7,797 nt of DNA from Cytophagales bacterium. Its GTDB lineage: Bacteria > Bacteroidota > Bacteroidia > Cytophagales > Cyclobacteriaceae. The stretch spans positions 1-7,797 of the forward strand of contig DNTA01000180.1 of assembly GCA_003500135.1 (NCBI GenBank), given 5' to 3'. The notes beneath the pieces were generated by a model. The model made no database searches, had not been told where the DNA came from, and saw only the letters and a program-made list of their open reading frames with translations. Made by a program: the position numbers and the translations under genes. The stretch's first letter is position 1. Each line of letters opens with the position of its first letter. Shown here piece after piece: positions 1 through 6,061 of the stretch.

Positions 1-1
1 C

Positions 2-115
2 CCTGTTAGTTTGCCTGAACTGGAATTTGAAACATATAAACTAGAAGTTCTTGGGTTCTATAAAAACAACCCGGTAATAAAAACTGGTTCCAGATTTTTT
101 ATTTATAAATATTAA
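2..115 (+). CDS. 3' end of an unidentified gene, truncated by the window edge
   Basis: Reading from base 2, the frame stays open for 37 codons and ends at TAA 113-115. The other early frame stops at once (TAG at 7-9). The peptide has alternating hydrophobic and polar residues (FETYKLEVLGFYKN, then TGSRFFIYKY at the end), which suggests C-terminal beta strands of an exported or envelope protein. Only 24 bases separate its stop from the next start at 140, so it probably heads the same operon as the beta-barrel and lipoprotein genes that follow. I do not recognise the family, and 37 residues are too few to assign a function. The main alternative is a chance open frame, but the tight spacing and strand-like pattern favour a real gene end. 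Confidence 0.55.
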   Translation, partial: PVSLPELEFETYKLEVLGFYKNNPVIKTGSRFFIYKY

Positions 116-139
116 TTGTCCATTTAAAATATCTACAAC

Positions 140-859
140 ATGAGAAACACTATTTTTCTTTTTTTATGTATGATTTCATTTTCTCTTTTCGCACAAGAAA
201 GTAAAAAAGAGAAAGTTGAACAACAAGAGTCAACAGAGGTAAGTGAGTTTAAGCCGGTTGCAGGGGAGACTTCCCTTGAAGTTCAATTTGCACCATTTGG
301 TGACAACCCAATTGATATCAATGGAATCAGAGCAAGGTTTTTTTCATCACAAAGAAGTGCCTTTCGTTTGAATGCTTTTTTAGGATATGATACGGATTCT
401 GAAATTACTCAACAGGAAAATAACGATCTGAATCTACTTGAATTGAAAGATAGAACAACCACATTTGTGGTAAATATACGTCCAGGTTTTGAGCGCCATT
501 TTAAAGGAACAAACAGGTTGTCTCCATACATGGGTCTGGAAGCTGATCTCACCTATCAAACCAGTACATTTAAAACGGAAAATCAATCAGGTGATGACAT
601 AAACTATTTAAAAGAGGTAAATTCCAATGGTTTTATCAGATTGGGTGCAAATGCTATCGCTGGTTTCGACTTTTATGTATCTAAAAAACTTTATCTGGGT
701 ACTGAACTTGGATTAGGAGCTGCCTGGACAAAACTTTTACCGGTTAAAATTAAAAGTGATAGAAGTGGTTTTGAAGAACCCGACCCAGTGAAAAGAGGTA
801 GTGCTATTGACATCGGTCCAAATGTGAATGCTCAAATTCGGTTGGGTTATGTTTTCTAG
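140..859 (+). CDS. Outer-membrane beta-barrel family protein, function unknown
   Basis: A 239-residue protein that starts with a clear Sec signal peptide (residues 1-19, ending FSLFAQ), followed by a short charged linker (ESKKEKVEQQ). The rest is a series of alternating amphipathic strands rich in aromatic residues and glycine, for example FRLNAFLGYD, FVVNIRPGFERHF, FIRLGANAIAGFDFYV and LYLGTELGLGAAW. It ends in IRLGYVF, a final strand with a terminal phenylalanine typical of barrels inserted by the BAM machinery. Size and pattern fit the small OmpA-like or PorT-like barrels common in Bacteroidota, which often have no known substrate. ATG 140 is the only start that keeps the signal peptide whole, and there is no Shine-Dalgarno sequence. 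The 3' end overlaps the next gene by 11 bases, so the two are probably translated together. The outer-membrane assignment is fairly safe, but no specific role can be given. Confidence 0.8.
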   Translation: MRNTIFLFLCMISFSLFAQESKKEKVEQQESTEVSEFKPVAGETSLEVQFAPFGDNPIDINGIRARFFSSQRSAFRLNAFLGYDTDSEITQQENNDLNLLELKDRTTTFVVNIRPGFERHFKGTNRLSPYMGLEADLTYQTSTFKTENQSGDDINYLKEVNSNGFIRLGANAIAGFDFYVSKKLYLGTELGLGAAWTKLLPVKIKSDRSGFEEPDPVKRGSAIDIGPNVNAQIRLGYVF

Positions 860-1538
860 ACCAGGTATTTATGTCCCTATTTTTGCCCTAATTCTCCTGG
901 CTGGATTTTTTGGTTGCCAGGAAAATGAAGGTGGAACACAAAATGTATCGAGGATCAATTCAATTGATGAAATAGTTCATTCTTTTAAAGGGATCAAATT
1001 CAAATTAACCTTATCTGATGGCAGAGTTGTTTGGTTTACTCCGGGTAATAAAGAGTCTAATTCACCTGGATTTAATTTTTCAACTCCCGAAGATGGTTTT
1101 AATTTCACTAATACGAATGGCTTTTTTGAAATTAAAGGATCGGGTTATGCATTACTTAGGGTAAATGGGCAGGAATTAGAATACAACTCGGTTTCCTGTC
1201 TTTCAGGTTTGGAGTATGATCGTATTATTAAATGGTATAATCTAAATCCACGTTATTACGATTATACATTTATTTTTGTTTTTTCGGGCACTGATGATAT
1301 TGAGTATTTAATTGATAATGACCTGCTGTATGGAAATATGGATCACCTGTTTATGGTACTTACGACTTCAAATGAATTAGATTATGCATATTGGGTATAT
1401 AATGATATAGAATATGATCTTACAGGAGAAGCTTTTTATGTTGATGGGACACTAAATGCATCTGGTAATGCAAGGCAATTCAATACACCTATTTCCGAAG
1501 CAGATAGATTCAGCTTAACTCTTAAATGTGGAGAATGA
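849..1538 (+). CDS. Putative lipoprotein of unknown function
   Basis: I place the start at ATG 849 (229 residues) rather than ATG 828, because 849 directly precedes a compact lipoprotein signal peptide: MFSRPG, a hydrophobic run, then LLAGFFGC with the acceptor cysteine at residue 23. The lipobox is not ideal (F-F-G before Cys). The residues after it (CQENEGG) are acidic, resembling the export signals of surface lipoproteins in Bacteroidota. The mature part is rich in Tyr, Asp, Asn and Phe, beta-like, with motifs such as IKFKLTLSDGRVVWFTPG and YDYTFIFVFSG, and ends in FSLTLKCGE. Three mature cysteines could matter for folding. It overlaps the upstream barrel gene by 11 bases and is followed by a terminator, so the pair forms an operon and may act as a barrel plus lipoprotein partner. 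I do not recognise the family. Confidence 0.72.
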   Translation: MFSRPGIYVPIFALILLAGFFGCQENEGGTQNVSRINSIDEIVHSFKGIKFKLTLSDGRVVWFTPGNKESNSPGFNFSTPEDGFNFTNTNGFFEIKGSGYALLRVNGQELEYNSVSCLSGLEYDRIIKWYNLNPRYYDYTFIFVFSGTDDIEYLIDNDLLYGNMDHLFMVLTTSNELDYAYWVYNDIEYDLTGEAFYVDGTLNASGNARQFNTPISEADRFSLTLKCGE

Positions 1539-1559
1539 TGATTTATCTGAAATAAACTG

Positions 1560-1592
1560 ATTCCGGGATTGGTTATTTAAAAATCCCGGAAT
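1560..1592 (+). terminator. Rho-independent terminator closing the barrel/lipoprotein operon
   Basis: A perfect 11-bp stem pairs ATTCCGGGATT (1560-1570) with AATCCCGGAAT (1582-1592) across an 11-base AT-rich loop. A T-rich run (TTCTACCTTTTCTA) follows. It lies 21 bases past the lipoprotein stop. The gene on the other strand ends at 1668, so the hairpin could also stop transcription arriving from that side, although the T-run there is weaker. Confidence 0.75.
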
Positions 1593-1667
1593 TTCTACCT
1601 TTTCTATGACTGCTATTTTTTGACAATTAATTTAATTCCTTGTCTTATTCCCGCATTGTGAACCTTC

Positions 1668-2441
1668 TCATTTCAACTCCATCAACTCAACATCCTTAAA
1701 ATCAATAGGATGAGCCTCGGATTGAAAGGCAATATAACCGTTGGTTAAAGGAGTGCCATCAGCAAGTTGTAAATTCGTATAGGTGGCAACGGTATCGCGG
1801 TTCACCACGTGATGGACCAGTGAATCTGAATATACTATCAACTCTAGATTAACCCACTGGCCACTGGGAAACCGGCCGATAGTTGAGGGGAAGATATTTT
1901 TTTCCGGTACCTCGCCCTGAACCTGAAAAGAACTGCCTACTTTACAGATGTTGGCGGTGGTGACCATTTCAACCTTATCCTCCGGCTGCCCCAGAAGCTG
2001 GCATTCTACTGATACCGGAAAGTGGTCCATAAAATTCATCGCGGTATCCAATGGGTCGGGCACCAATGCCATGGTGGCCGGGTCCTGAGCGTGGATCATT
2101 ACCCCGTTATTCATAAGCGTCCACGCCGGACTGTCTTCCATCTTTTCTCCCATAAAGCGATACTTTAACCTTAAGCGGTAGTTTGATTGGGGCGTATTGT
2201 AAAAAATATGGCCAAAGCGATTGCCGAATTGTTCGTATTGGTCATAACGGACCTTCATCATATTGTCCTCTACCCGGAAAGTATTGCCGAAGTTTTCATG
2301 CAGCTCACTTCCGCTGATCTTTATCGTCCAGTTATCCAGGTTTTCACCGTTAAATATAGGGGTCCACTTTTTTTCCTGTTTTTGCTGCTGGCATGCGGTT
2401 AAAACGGATAAGGCAAAAATGATGGTAAAATATGCTGTCAT
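1668..2441 (-). CDS. DUF1080 (3-keto-disaccharide hydrolase family) lipoprotein
   Basis: A 257-residue lipoprotein with the lipobox LTAC, acceptor Cys17. The mature part carries the hallmarks of the DUF1080 family (Pfam 3keto-disac_hyd, a jelly-roll fold). These are the opening W-T-P-I-F-N-G-E-N-L-D-N-W (26-38), a central NNGVMIHAQDP (111-121), VECQLLG (145-151), the GQWVNLELIV strand (194-203), and the closing GYIAFQSEAHPIDF (235-248). Family members act on 3-keto-glycosides, cleaving or eliminating the sugar after an oxidoreductase has made the 3-keto form. Attachment to a membrane facing the periplasm or cell surface follows from the lipobox. Length is normal for a single-domain member. 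No sugar oxidoreductase or transporter is present beside it, so its substrate cannot be inferred. It is divergent from the barrel pair starting at 2767. The family call is strong; the exact reaction is inferred from relatives. Confidence 0.88.
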   Translation of the reverse strand: MTAYFTIIFALSVLTACQQQKQEKKWTPIFNGENLDNWTIKISGSELHENFGNTFRVEDNMMKVRYDQYEQFGNRFGHIFYNTPQSNYRLRLKYRFMGEKMEDSPAWTLMNNGVMIHAQDPATMALVPDPLDTAMNFMDHFPVSVECQLLGQPEDKVEMVTTANICKVGSSFQVQGEVPEKNIFPSTIGRFPSGQWVNLELIVYSDSLVHHVVNRDTVATYTNLQLADGTPLTNGYIAFQSEAHPIDFKDVELMELK

Positions 2442-2766
2442 TATGTCTCAGTCTTATTTTGTTCAGGGAGTGAAGATAGGGGATTTCCAATTAGCCTGAA
2501 AGACAGGTGGTTAAATTAGAATGTAAAGAAAAGTTCAAAAACATATTGGGTTGGTGCGGACAAAAAAAACATTGGGTGAATTCTTTGCTAAAACCTCTTT
2601 CTGTATTCAATTATAGATCAAACAAACTCATATATCGCCAAAGAATTAATTGAAAGGGGATAATTAGGTTTTAGAAAAGGCACATTTCAGCTGCATAAAT
2701 AATATAGAAAGATGTATATTGATCATAAAAACAGGCAATGGATTGCTCATACAATGTGTAAAAACT
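2442..2766. promoter_or_regulatory. 325-base divergent intergenic region, presumed promoters
   Basis: This AT-rich gap separates the DUF1080 gene (leaving leftward) from the barrel pair (leaving rightward), so it must hold two promoters unless transcription reads in from elsewhere. I searched for the Bacteroidota pattern (TTG about 19-21 bases before TAnnTTTG). The nearest -7-like match is TAGGTTTT at 2665-2672, but no correctly spaced -33 element precedes it. An in-frame ATG at 2719 lies inside this region but is not the likely start of the downstream gene. No coding potential, hairpin terminator or riboswitch was found. Confidence 0.4.
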
Positions 2767-3444
2767 ATGAAAAAGAGGGTGATAATCCATTTTTACTACT
2801 TGTTTTTATCTGTGGTATTAGCGGTTCCCACGTTTGCCCAACCTTCCCTCGGCATTTACTTCAGTTATGACAATACGCGCTATTCGGGTGATATACCTTC
2901 CGGTTTTAAATACGAGTTCAAAGGAGGCTATTCCATTGGGGTCTCTTCTGAATTCAAAATTGCGGAGGATGTCTATTTGTGCCTGCGACCTGCTTATGGA
3001 AGCAATGGAAGCAACGTATCCACCAGAATAGATACCCTTTTCGTTGATGAAGACCTAAACCCCATCGATAGTCTTTTCATATTTGATATCAACACGAGGG
3101 CGGTGAACCTGCCCATCCTTTTTAAGGTGATGGTCAACAAATCTTTTTATGCCATAGCGGGCGCATATACTTCTTATGTGCTCACGGCAGATGCCAACGT
3201 GGCCGGGTTCTCAAAAGAGGTTCTGCCACAAATGAGCCGTTTCCAGGTCCAGTCGGCCTTCGGTTTTGGCTTTAAGCTCCCTATCAAAAGAAGTTTAGTA
3301 AACATTGAGCTGACCTATGTGCAGAGTTTGAATACGGTAACCAAAACCAGGGCCATTGAAGAAAGAGAGGCGCCACGTTTACGGAACCAGGGCCTGACCG
3401 CCAGCCTCCATTTTCTTATTCCCACTACCAAACCCAGACCGTGA
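2767..3444 (+). CDS. Outer-membrane beta-barrel protein (PorT-like small barrel)
   Basis: I start this gene at ATG 2767 (225 residues) instead of ATG 2719. The internal methionine opens an orthodox signal peptide: MKKR, a hydrophobic stretch, then VPTFAQ, with cleavage likely before Gln25. The 16 extra upstream residues would bury it. The mature protein alternates hydrophobic and polar residues through repeated strands, for example SIGVSSEFKIAEDVYLCLRPAYGS, FYAIAGAYTSYVL, and FGFGFKLPIKRSLVNIELTY, ending in LTASLHFLIP. This is the pattern of Bacteroidota outer-membrane beta-barrel domains with about eight strands (PF13568-like). It has no terminal aromatic residue, because a short TTKPRP tail follows the last strand. 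Its stop overlaps the next start by one base, which implies translational coupling and a shared role. The function is unknown; the outer-membrane site is a confident inference. Confidence 0.78.
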   Translation: MKKRVIIHFYYLFLSVVLAVPTFAQPSLGIYFSYDNTRYSGDIPSGFKYEFKGGYSIGVSSEFKIAEDVYLCLRPAYGSNGSNVSTRIDTLFVDEDLNPIDSLFIFDINTRAVNLPILFKVMVNKSFYAIAGAYTSYVLTADANVAGFSKEVLPQMSRFQVQSAFGFGFKLPIKRSLVNIELTYVQSLNTVTKTRAIEEREAPRLRNQGLTASLHFLIPTTKPRP

Positions 3445-4409
3445 TGCATCGCACAATACTTACAGGGCTGGTTATTGTTTTGATTACCCCACTTGCTTTT
3501 GGTCAGAAAGAAAGGAAAACGCTACAGGGGTCGGTGCCAACATTGAACGGGCATCGTTTTGTGGACAACCGGATTGTGGACAATCCATTTTTAAACAGTC
3601 TATTTGAACTCCGAATGGGCTATGGGAACAGTCAGCGATTGAGGTTTCCGGAGATCGAAATTGGCGATACGGTCATTCGCCGAACGACGGGTGGGTTGAT
3701 CTTCCTGAATTTAAATACACGCATTCAAATAAAACTAAAAGACTGGTTGACCTATCAGTTTGAGGGCGGTGGGTCTGGAAGGGTGGGCACTGATCCCGGC
3801 AGCTTGCTAACCAATGGGCTCAATACCTTTGTAGGCGTGTACAATGGCTGGAAGATACGGCTATATCATGATGAGAAACAATATCTGTCGACACAGGTAG
3901 GGGTGCGCACCAACAATGCTACCGTAACCAACATACAGCGGTATGTGCAACAAATTCTCGATGGCGTTCCCTCGCCCAATCTTTCGGAGGATATTTTTGT
4001 ATTGCAGGGGGTATGGTCGTTGAGTTACGCGTATGGGGCCAGCTCTTTATTAGGGTTCGCCATGGATACGAAGTTGGTGTATGGCGATTTGTTTGAACCG
4101 GGAAAATCCGGATGGACAGGAAGCATAGGGGCGGCCATTGATTTGAACCTTTACCCGAAAACCAGTATCCCATTGGGATTTAGCTTTGCCTATGCCTACG
4201 CCAATTTGCCTGATTTTACCACGGCACAGTACAATACCGAATCGTATTTCAATACCAAGATCGCCTTTACCCAATCTGAGAATTTCATTATTTCACTGGA
4301 AACTACCACTTACAAGGCGCCCTACCTGCTGGGGTTTCGCGAGATAGACCAAAACGAAGACACCCGGGTGCAGACCTTCAGCCTCAATATGCTGATCTAT
4401 TTTGATTGA
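3444..4409 (+). CDS. Exported protein, probably an outer-membrane beta-barrel
   Basis: A 321-residue protein with a signal peptide (MHRTILTGLVIVLITPLAFGQ; cleavage around residue 20). ATG 3444 shares its A with the upstream TGA (TGATG). A GTG at 3441 would add one residue but is a rarer start. The mature part has a stretch bearing DNRIVDNPFLNSLFELRMGYG, then many aromatic-girdled amphipathic strands (LIFLNLNTRIQIKL, WLTYQFEGGGSG, LGFAMDTKLVYGD, FIISLETTTYKA) and a last strand FSLNMLIYFD. This fits a barrel of roughly 12 strands, like uncharacterised transporter-type or porin-type proteins of this phylum. Coupling with the 2767 gene suggests the two barrels work together or assemble in the same pathway. 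Base composition is visibly richer in G+C than in the first 1.5 kb. I cannot name a family. Confidence 0.72.
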   Translation: MHRTILTGLVIVLITPLAFGQKERKTLQGSVPTLNGHRFVDNRIVDNPFLNSLFELRMGYGNSQRLRFPEIEIGDTVIRRTTGGLIFLNLNTRIQIKLKDWLTYQFEGGGSGRVGTDPGSLLTNGLNTFVGVYNGWKIRLYHDEKQYLSTQVGVRTNNATVTNIQRYVQQILDGVPSPNLSEDIFVLQGVWSLSYAYGASSLLGFAMDTKLVYGDLFEPGKSGWTGSIGAAIDLNLYPKTSIPLGFSFAYAYANLPDFTTAQYNTESYFNTKIAFTQSENFIISLETTTYKAPYLLGFREIDQNEDTRVQTFSLNMLIYFD

Positions 4410-4836
4410 TAAGCTTCGTGTTTTGTGGATTCGGAAAATAAAGTTGATTGAGTGTGCTGGCTTGTGTCTCCATATATTCTAAACCTTGGTTTGTGTTCCC
4501 ACAAAATGAAACACATTAATAAGAAATGCACATCAATACCCTATGAGTGTTAAAAACCTGGGATTTATTTGTAAGTGAGGCTCTCATAAAGCCGGCCCTG
4601 ATTACTTTTTGATGTTTGTACTATGTATTTTTCCCCTACTTCTTTAAGTATATGAAATGATGCAGGATTGATTGAAATTCTCGACAAAGAAGGAAGTAAC
4701 AAACTTCCTGAATCACATTTTCTTTTCAACCACCACTATATTGCTTTGCTGCTTAAGCTCAGACTGAAAAGAACGTAAATGCTTGCTGAAATGTATTCAC
4801 TAAAATCGAAACACTCCGGAGAAGAATGATCGAGGG
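4410..4836. other. Intergenic stretch without a clear gene; possible gene remnant
   Basis: No frame here has convincing coding character. Two 13-base words, CTTCGTGTTTTGT (4414-4426) and TAAAGCCGGCCCT (4587-4599), occur again in the same order and orientation inside the OsmC gene (4917-4929 and 5064-5076). Read on the minus strand, the first gives S-T-K-H-E followed by five codons and a stop, like the C-terminus of that OsmC protein. The intervening sequence is badly diverged and the frame differs between the words, so any relation would be an old, frameshifted duplicate. On +, an open run of about 35 codons ends at TAA near 4780, but it has no suitable start. Confidence 0.25.
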
Positions 4837-4876
4837 TAGCTGGCGCTTAATTGATAAGTATATCAAGCGCCAGCTG
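4837..4876 (-). terminator. Bulged hairpin after the OsmC operon, weak terminator candidate
   Basis: An 11-bp perfect stem pairs AGCTGGCGCTT (4838-4848) with AAGCGCCAGCT (4865-4875). A four-base one-sided bulge (AATT, 4849-4852) leads to a further 4-bp stem (GATA/TATC) closed by a four-base loop. It starts 18 bases past the OsmC stop when read on the minus strand. No T-run follows the stem on that strand, so it may protect the mRNA 3' end or act as a Rho-dependent or processing site instead of a classical terminator. Confidence 0.42.
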
Positions 4877-4893
4877 TACTGCTACGCTACAGA

Positions 4894-5352
4894 TTAAACC
4901 CTTTCTTCCATTAAACCTTCGTGTTTTGTAGAAGTAACGATTTTTGAAGTGTTGATTATGTTATCTGCTACTGGGCATCTTCGACTGATCTCATTCACGA
5001 AATCCTCTTTTTCTTTATTCGACATGTCGTCGGCATGTACGGTAATGGAACTCCTGATTTCTGTAAAGCCGGCCCTTCCTTCAGTAGTTTTCCCAAGCAG
5101 ATACTTTTTGTCAATATCGCCTTCAACCGTTACATGTATACCATCAACGCCAAGATTATTTTGATTGGAAATTATTTTGCCAACGGCACAAAAGCATGCG
5201 GCCAGTGAGCTAAGAAAAAGCTCCAATGGGTTTGGTCCCAGGTCTTCGCCACCGGCAGCCTTTGGCTGGTCGATTATTAACTTATGCGAGCATTCAATTT
5301 CGGTTCGGTAGTTCTGTTCTACACTTCCTTTAACTGTTATTGTATTTATCAT
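4894..5352 (-). CDS. OsmC family thiol peroxidase-like protein
   Basis: A 152-residue cytoplasmic protein of the OsmC/Ohr superfamily, which forms intertwined dimers and reduces organic hydroperoxides or handles reactive thiol compounds through two conserved cysteines. The family signature is plain: GGEDLGPNPLELFLSSLAACF (34-54), placing the first cysteine at 53 at the start of the central helix, and CPVADNI (126-132) with the second at 126. A third cysteine, Cys55, lies next to the first. The segment GRAGFTEIRSSITVHAD (92-108) is the usual strand before the second cysteine. The sequence is closer to the general OsmC/YhfA-like group than to true Ohr, so the substrate is uncertain. It is the second gene of a likely two-gene operon, 55 bases after the STAS-like gene and divergent from an AraC regulator. 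No signal peptide. ATG 5352 gives the normal family N-terminus. Confidence 0.88.
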   Translation of the reverse strand: MINTITVKGSVEQNYRTEIECSHKLIIDQPKAAGGEDLGPNPLELFLSSLAACFCAVGKIISNQNNLGVDGIHVTVEGDIDKKYLLGKTTEGRAGFTEIRSSITVHADDMSNKEKEDFVNEISRRCPVADNIINTSKIVTSTKHEGLMEERV

Positions 5353-5407
5353 TGTTAATTAAGTTTATATTATAGAAAAATTCAGTTTATGCTTCGTATA
5401 CCTTTTA

Positions 5408-5788
5408 TCAGTTTGATTTTATTTCCACATTAATGGGAATGCCATAATATTCAAGGGCATCGGTATAAGTGCGCCTGATGTATGGCGGAATAGTATCATG
5501 ATGCTTTACGATTATTTTATTTCCTCCATTTTTGCAAATGGATTCCCATGTCGCTTCAATTATTTTCCAATCCAAACCAAGGGGGTCGCTTTCTATATTG
5601 TCATCGCGGATAATAAGGGTTTTCGTATTCAGTAATTCAACAACACCCGAAATTGACTTAAGAAAACTTTTTACATCCATGTTTTTTGCATCCTCGGTAA
5701 AATAAACCTCGAGTGTATGATCCTTCGAATCATAGGAGGTATGCCAGGATTTCTCAACCTCGGTGAACTGACCATGCATTTTTTTCAT
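5408..5788 (-). CDS. Small STAS/SpoIIAA-like domain protein, function unknown
   Basis: A 126-residue soluble protein with no signal peptide or membrane segment. The predicted order of elements is strand (TLEVYFTE, 25-32), helix (VKSFLKSISGVVELL), strand (KTLIIRDD, 56-63), helix (WKIIEATWESICKNG, 74-88), strand (NKIIVKHHD), helix (YIRRTYTDALEYYG) and strand (IPINVEI). This alternating pattern resembles the STAS or SpoIIAA-like proteins widespread in Bacteroidota, but I see no anti-sigma-factor phosphorylation motif. Start: ATG 5788 precedes a second ATG three codons later (M-K-K-M-H-G), and either could be used. It is the first gene of the operon ending with OsmC and is divergently transcribed from the AraC gene. 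A role in signalling or stress response is only suggested by that position. The fold call is from pattern, not from a recognised motif. Confidence 0.68.
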   Translation of the reverse strand: MKKMHGQFTEVEKSWHTSYDSKDHTLEVYFTEDAKNMDVKSFLKSISGVVELLNTKTLIIRDDNIESDPLGLDWKIIEATWESICKNGGNKIIVKHHDTIPPYIRRTYTDALEYYGIPINVEIKSN

Positions 5789-5821
5789 ATACGTTTTGTT
5801 TTAAATGAAATTTTACCACAA

Positions 5822-5888
5822 CCTGTATTCAACTTTACCACTTATGAAATAATAAGTGGCGTAATAAATTTAACTATTTGAATACAGG
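5822..5888. promoter_or_regulatory. Nested palindrome in the divergent control region
   Basis: An outer perfect 11-base inverted repeat, CCTGTATTCAA (5822-5832) and TTGAATACAGG (5878-5888), encloses an inner perfect 8-base inverted repeat, CCACTTAT (5838-5845) and ATAAGTGG (5852-5859), with a six-base loop. The structure lies 34 bases before the STAS-like start and 173 bases before the AraC start. It could be two dyad binding sites, a cruciform or, on the minus strand, a hairpin in the 5' leader of the STAS-like/OsmC mRNA. No confident -33/-7 promoter pair was found around it. Confidence 0.55.
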
Positions 5889-5969
5889 CTTCTTATCATT
5901 CCCAAGTGATATAAATCCCATTTGAACCTTACAAAATTCATATGTCCGGTTTTGCTATTGATCCTTTAA

Positions 5970-6000
5970 TCAATATTGGGATCATTTATTGTTCAATATT
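5970..6000. promoter_or_regulatory. Direct repeat TCAATATT, candidate AraC-family operator
   Basis: TCAATATT occurs at 5970-5977 and again at 5993-6000, 23 bases start to start, which is about two helical turns. AraC-family proteins usually bind direct repeats with roughly this spacing. It lies 62 bases before the AraC start and could serve autoregulation or control of the divergent operon. An additional inverted pair, TGATCC (5959-5964) and GGATCA (5979-5984), overlaps it. The assignment rests on spacing and position only. Confidence 0.35.
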
Positions 6001-6061
6001 TCAAAATCGTACTTCGCTCTATACTAATTTACGTATATAAAGAGTAGGATTTTCGTTATTA

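Noticed and set aside
2187..2499. Two short + frames opposite the DUF1080 gene
   Set aside because: Both lie almost entirely antisense to a confidently identified gene and show no family features.
3919..4274. Two - frames inside the second barrel gene
   Set aside because: They are antisense shadows of a gene with a clear signal peptide and strand pattern.
4672..4782. About 35 open codons on + in the intergenic gap, with a protein-like stretch (LPESHFLFNHHYIALL)
   Set aside because: It is closed upstream by a TGA, has no credible start, and is short. It could be a scrap of an old gene but is not strong enough to annotate.
4949..5164. 71-codon + frame inside the OsmC gene
   Set aside because: Antisense to the conserved OsmC sequence, with no independent support.
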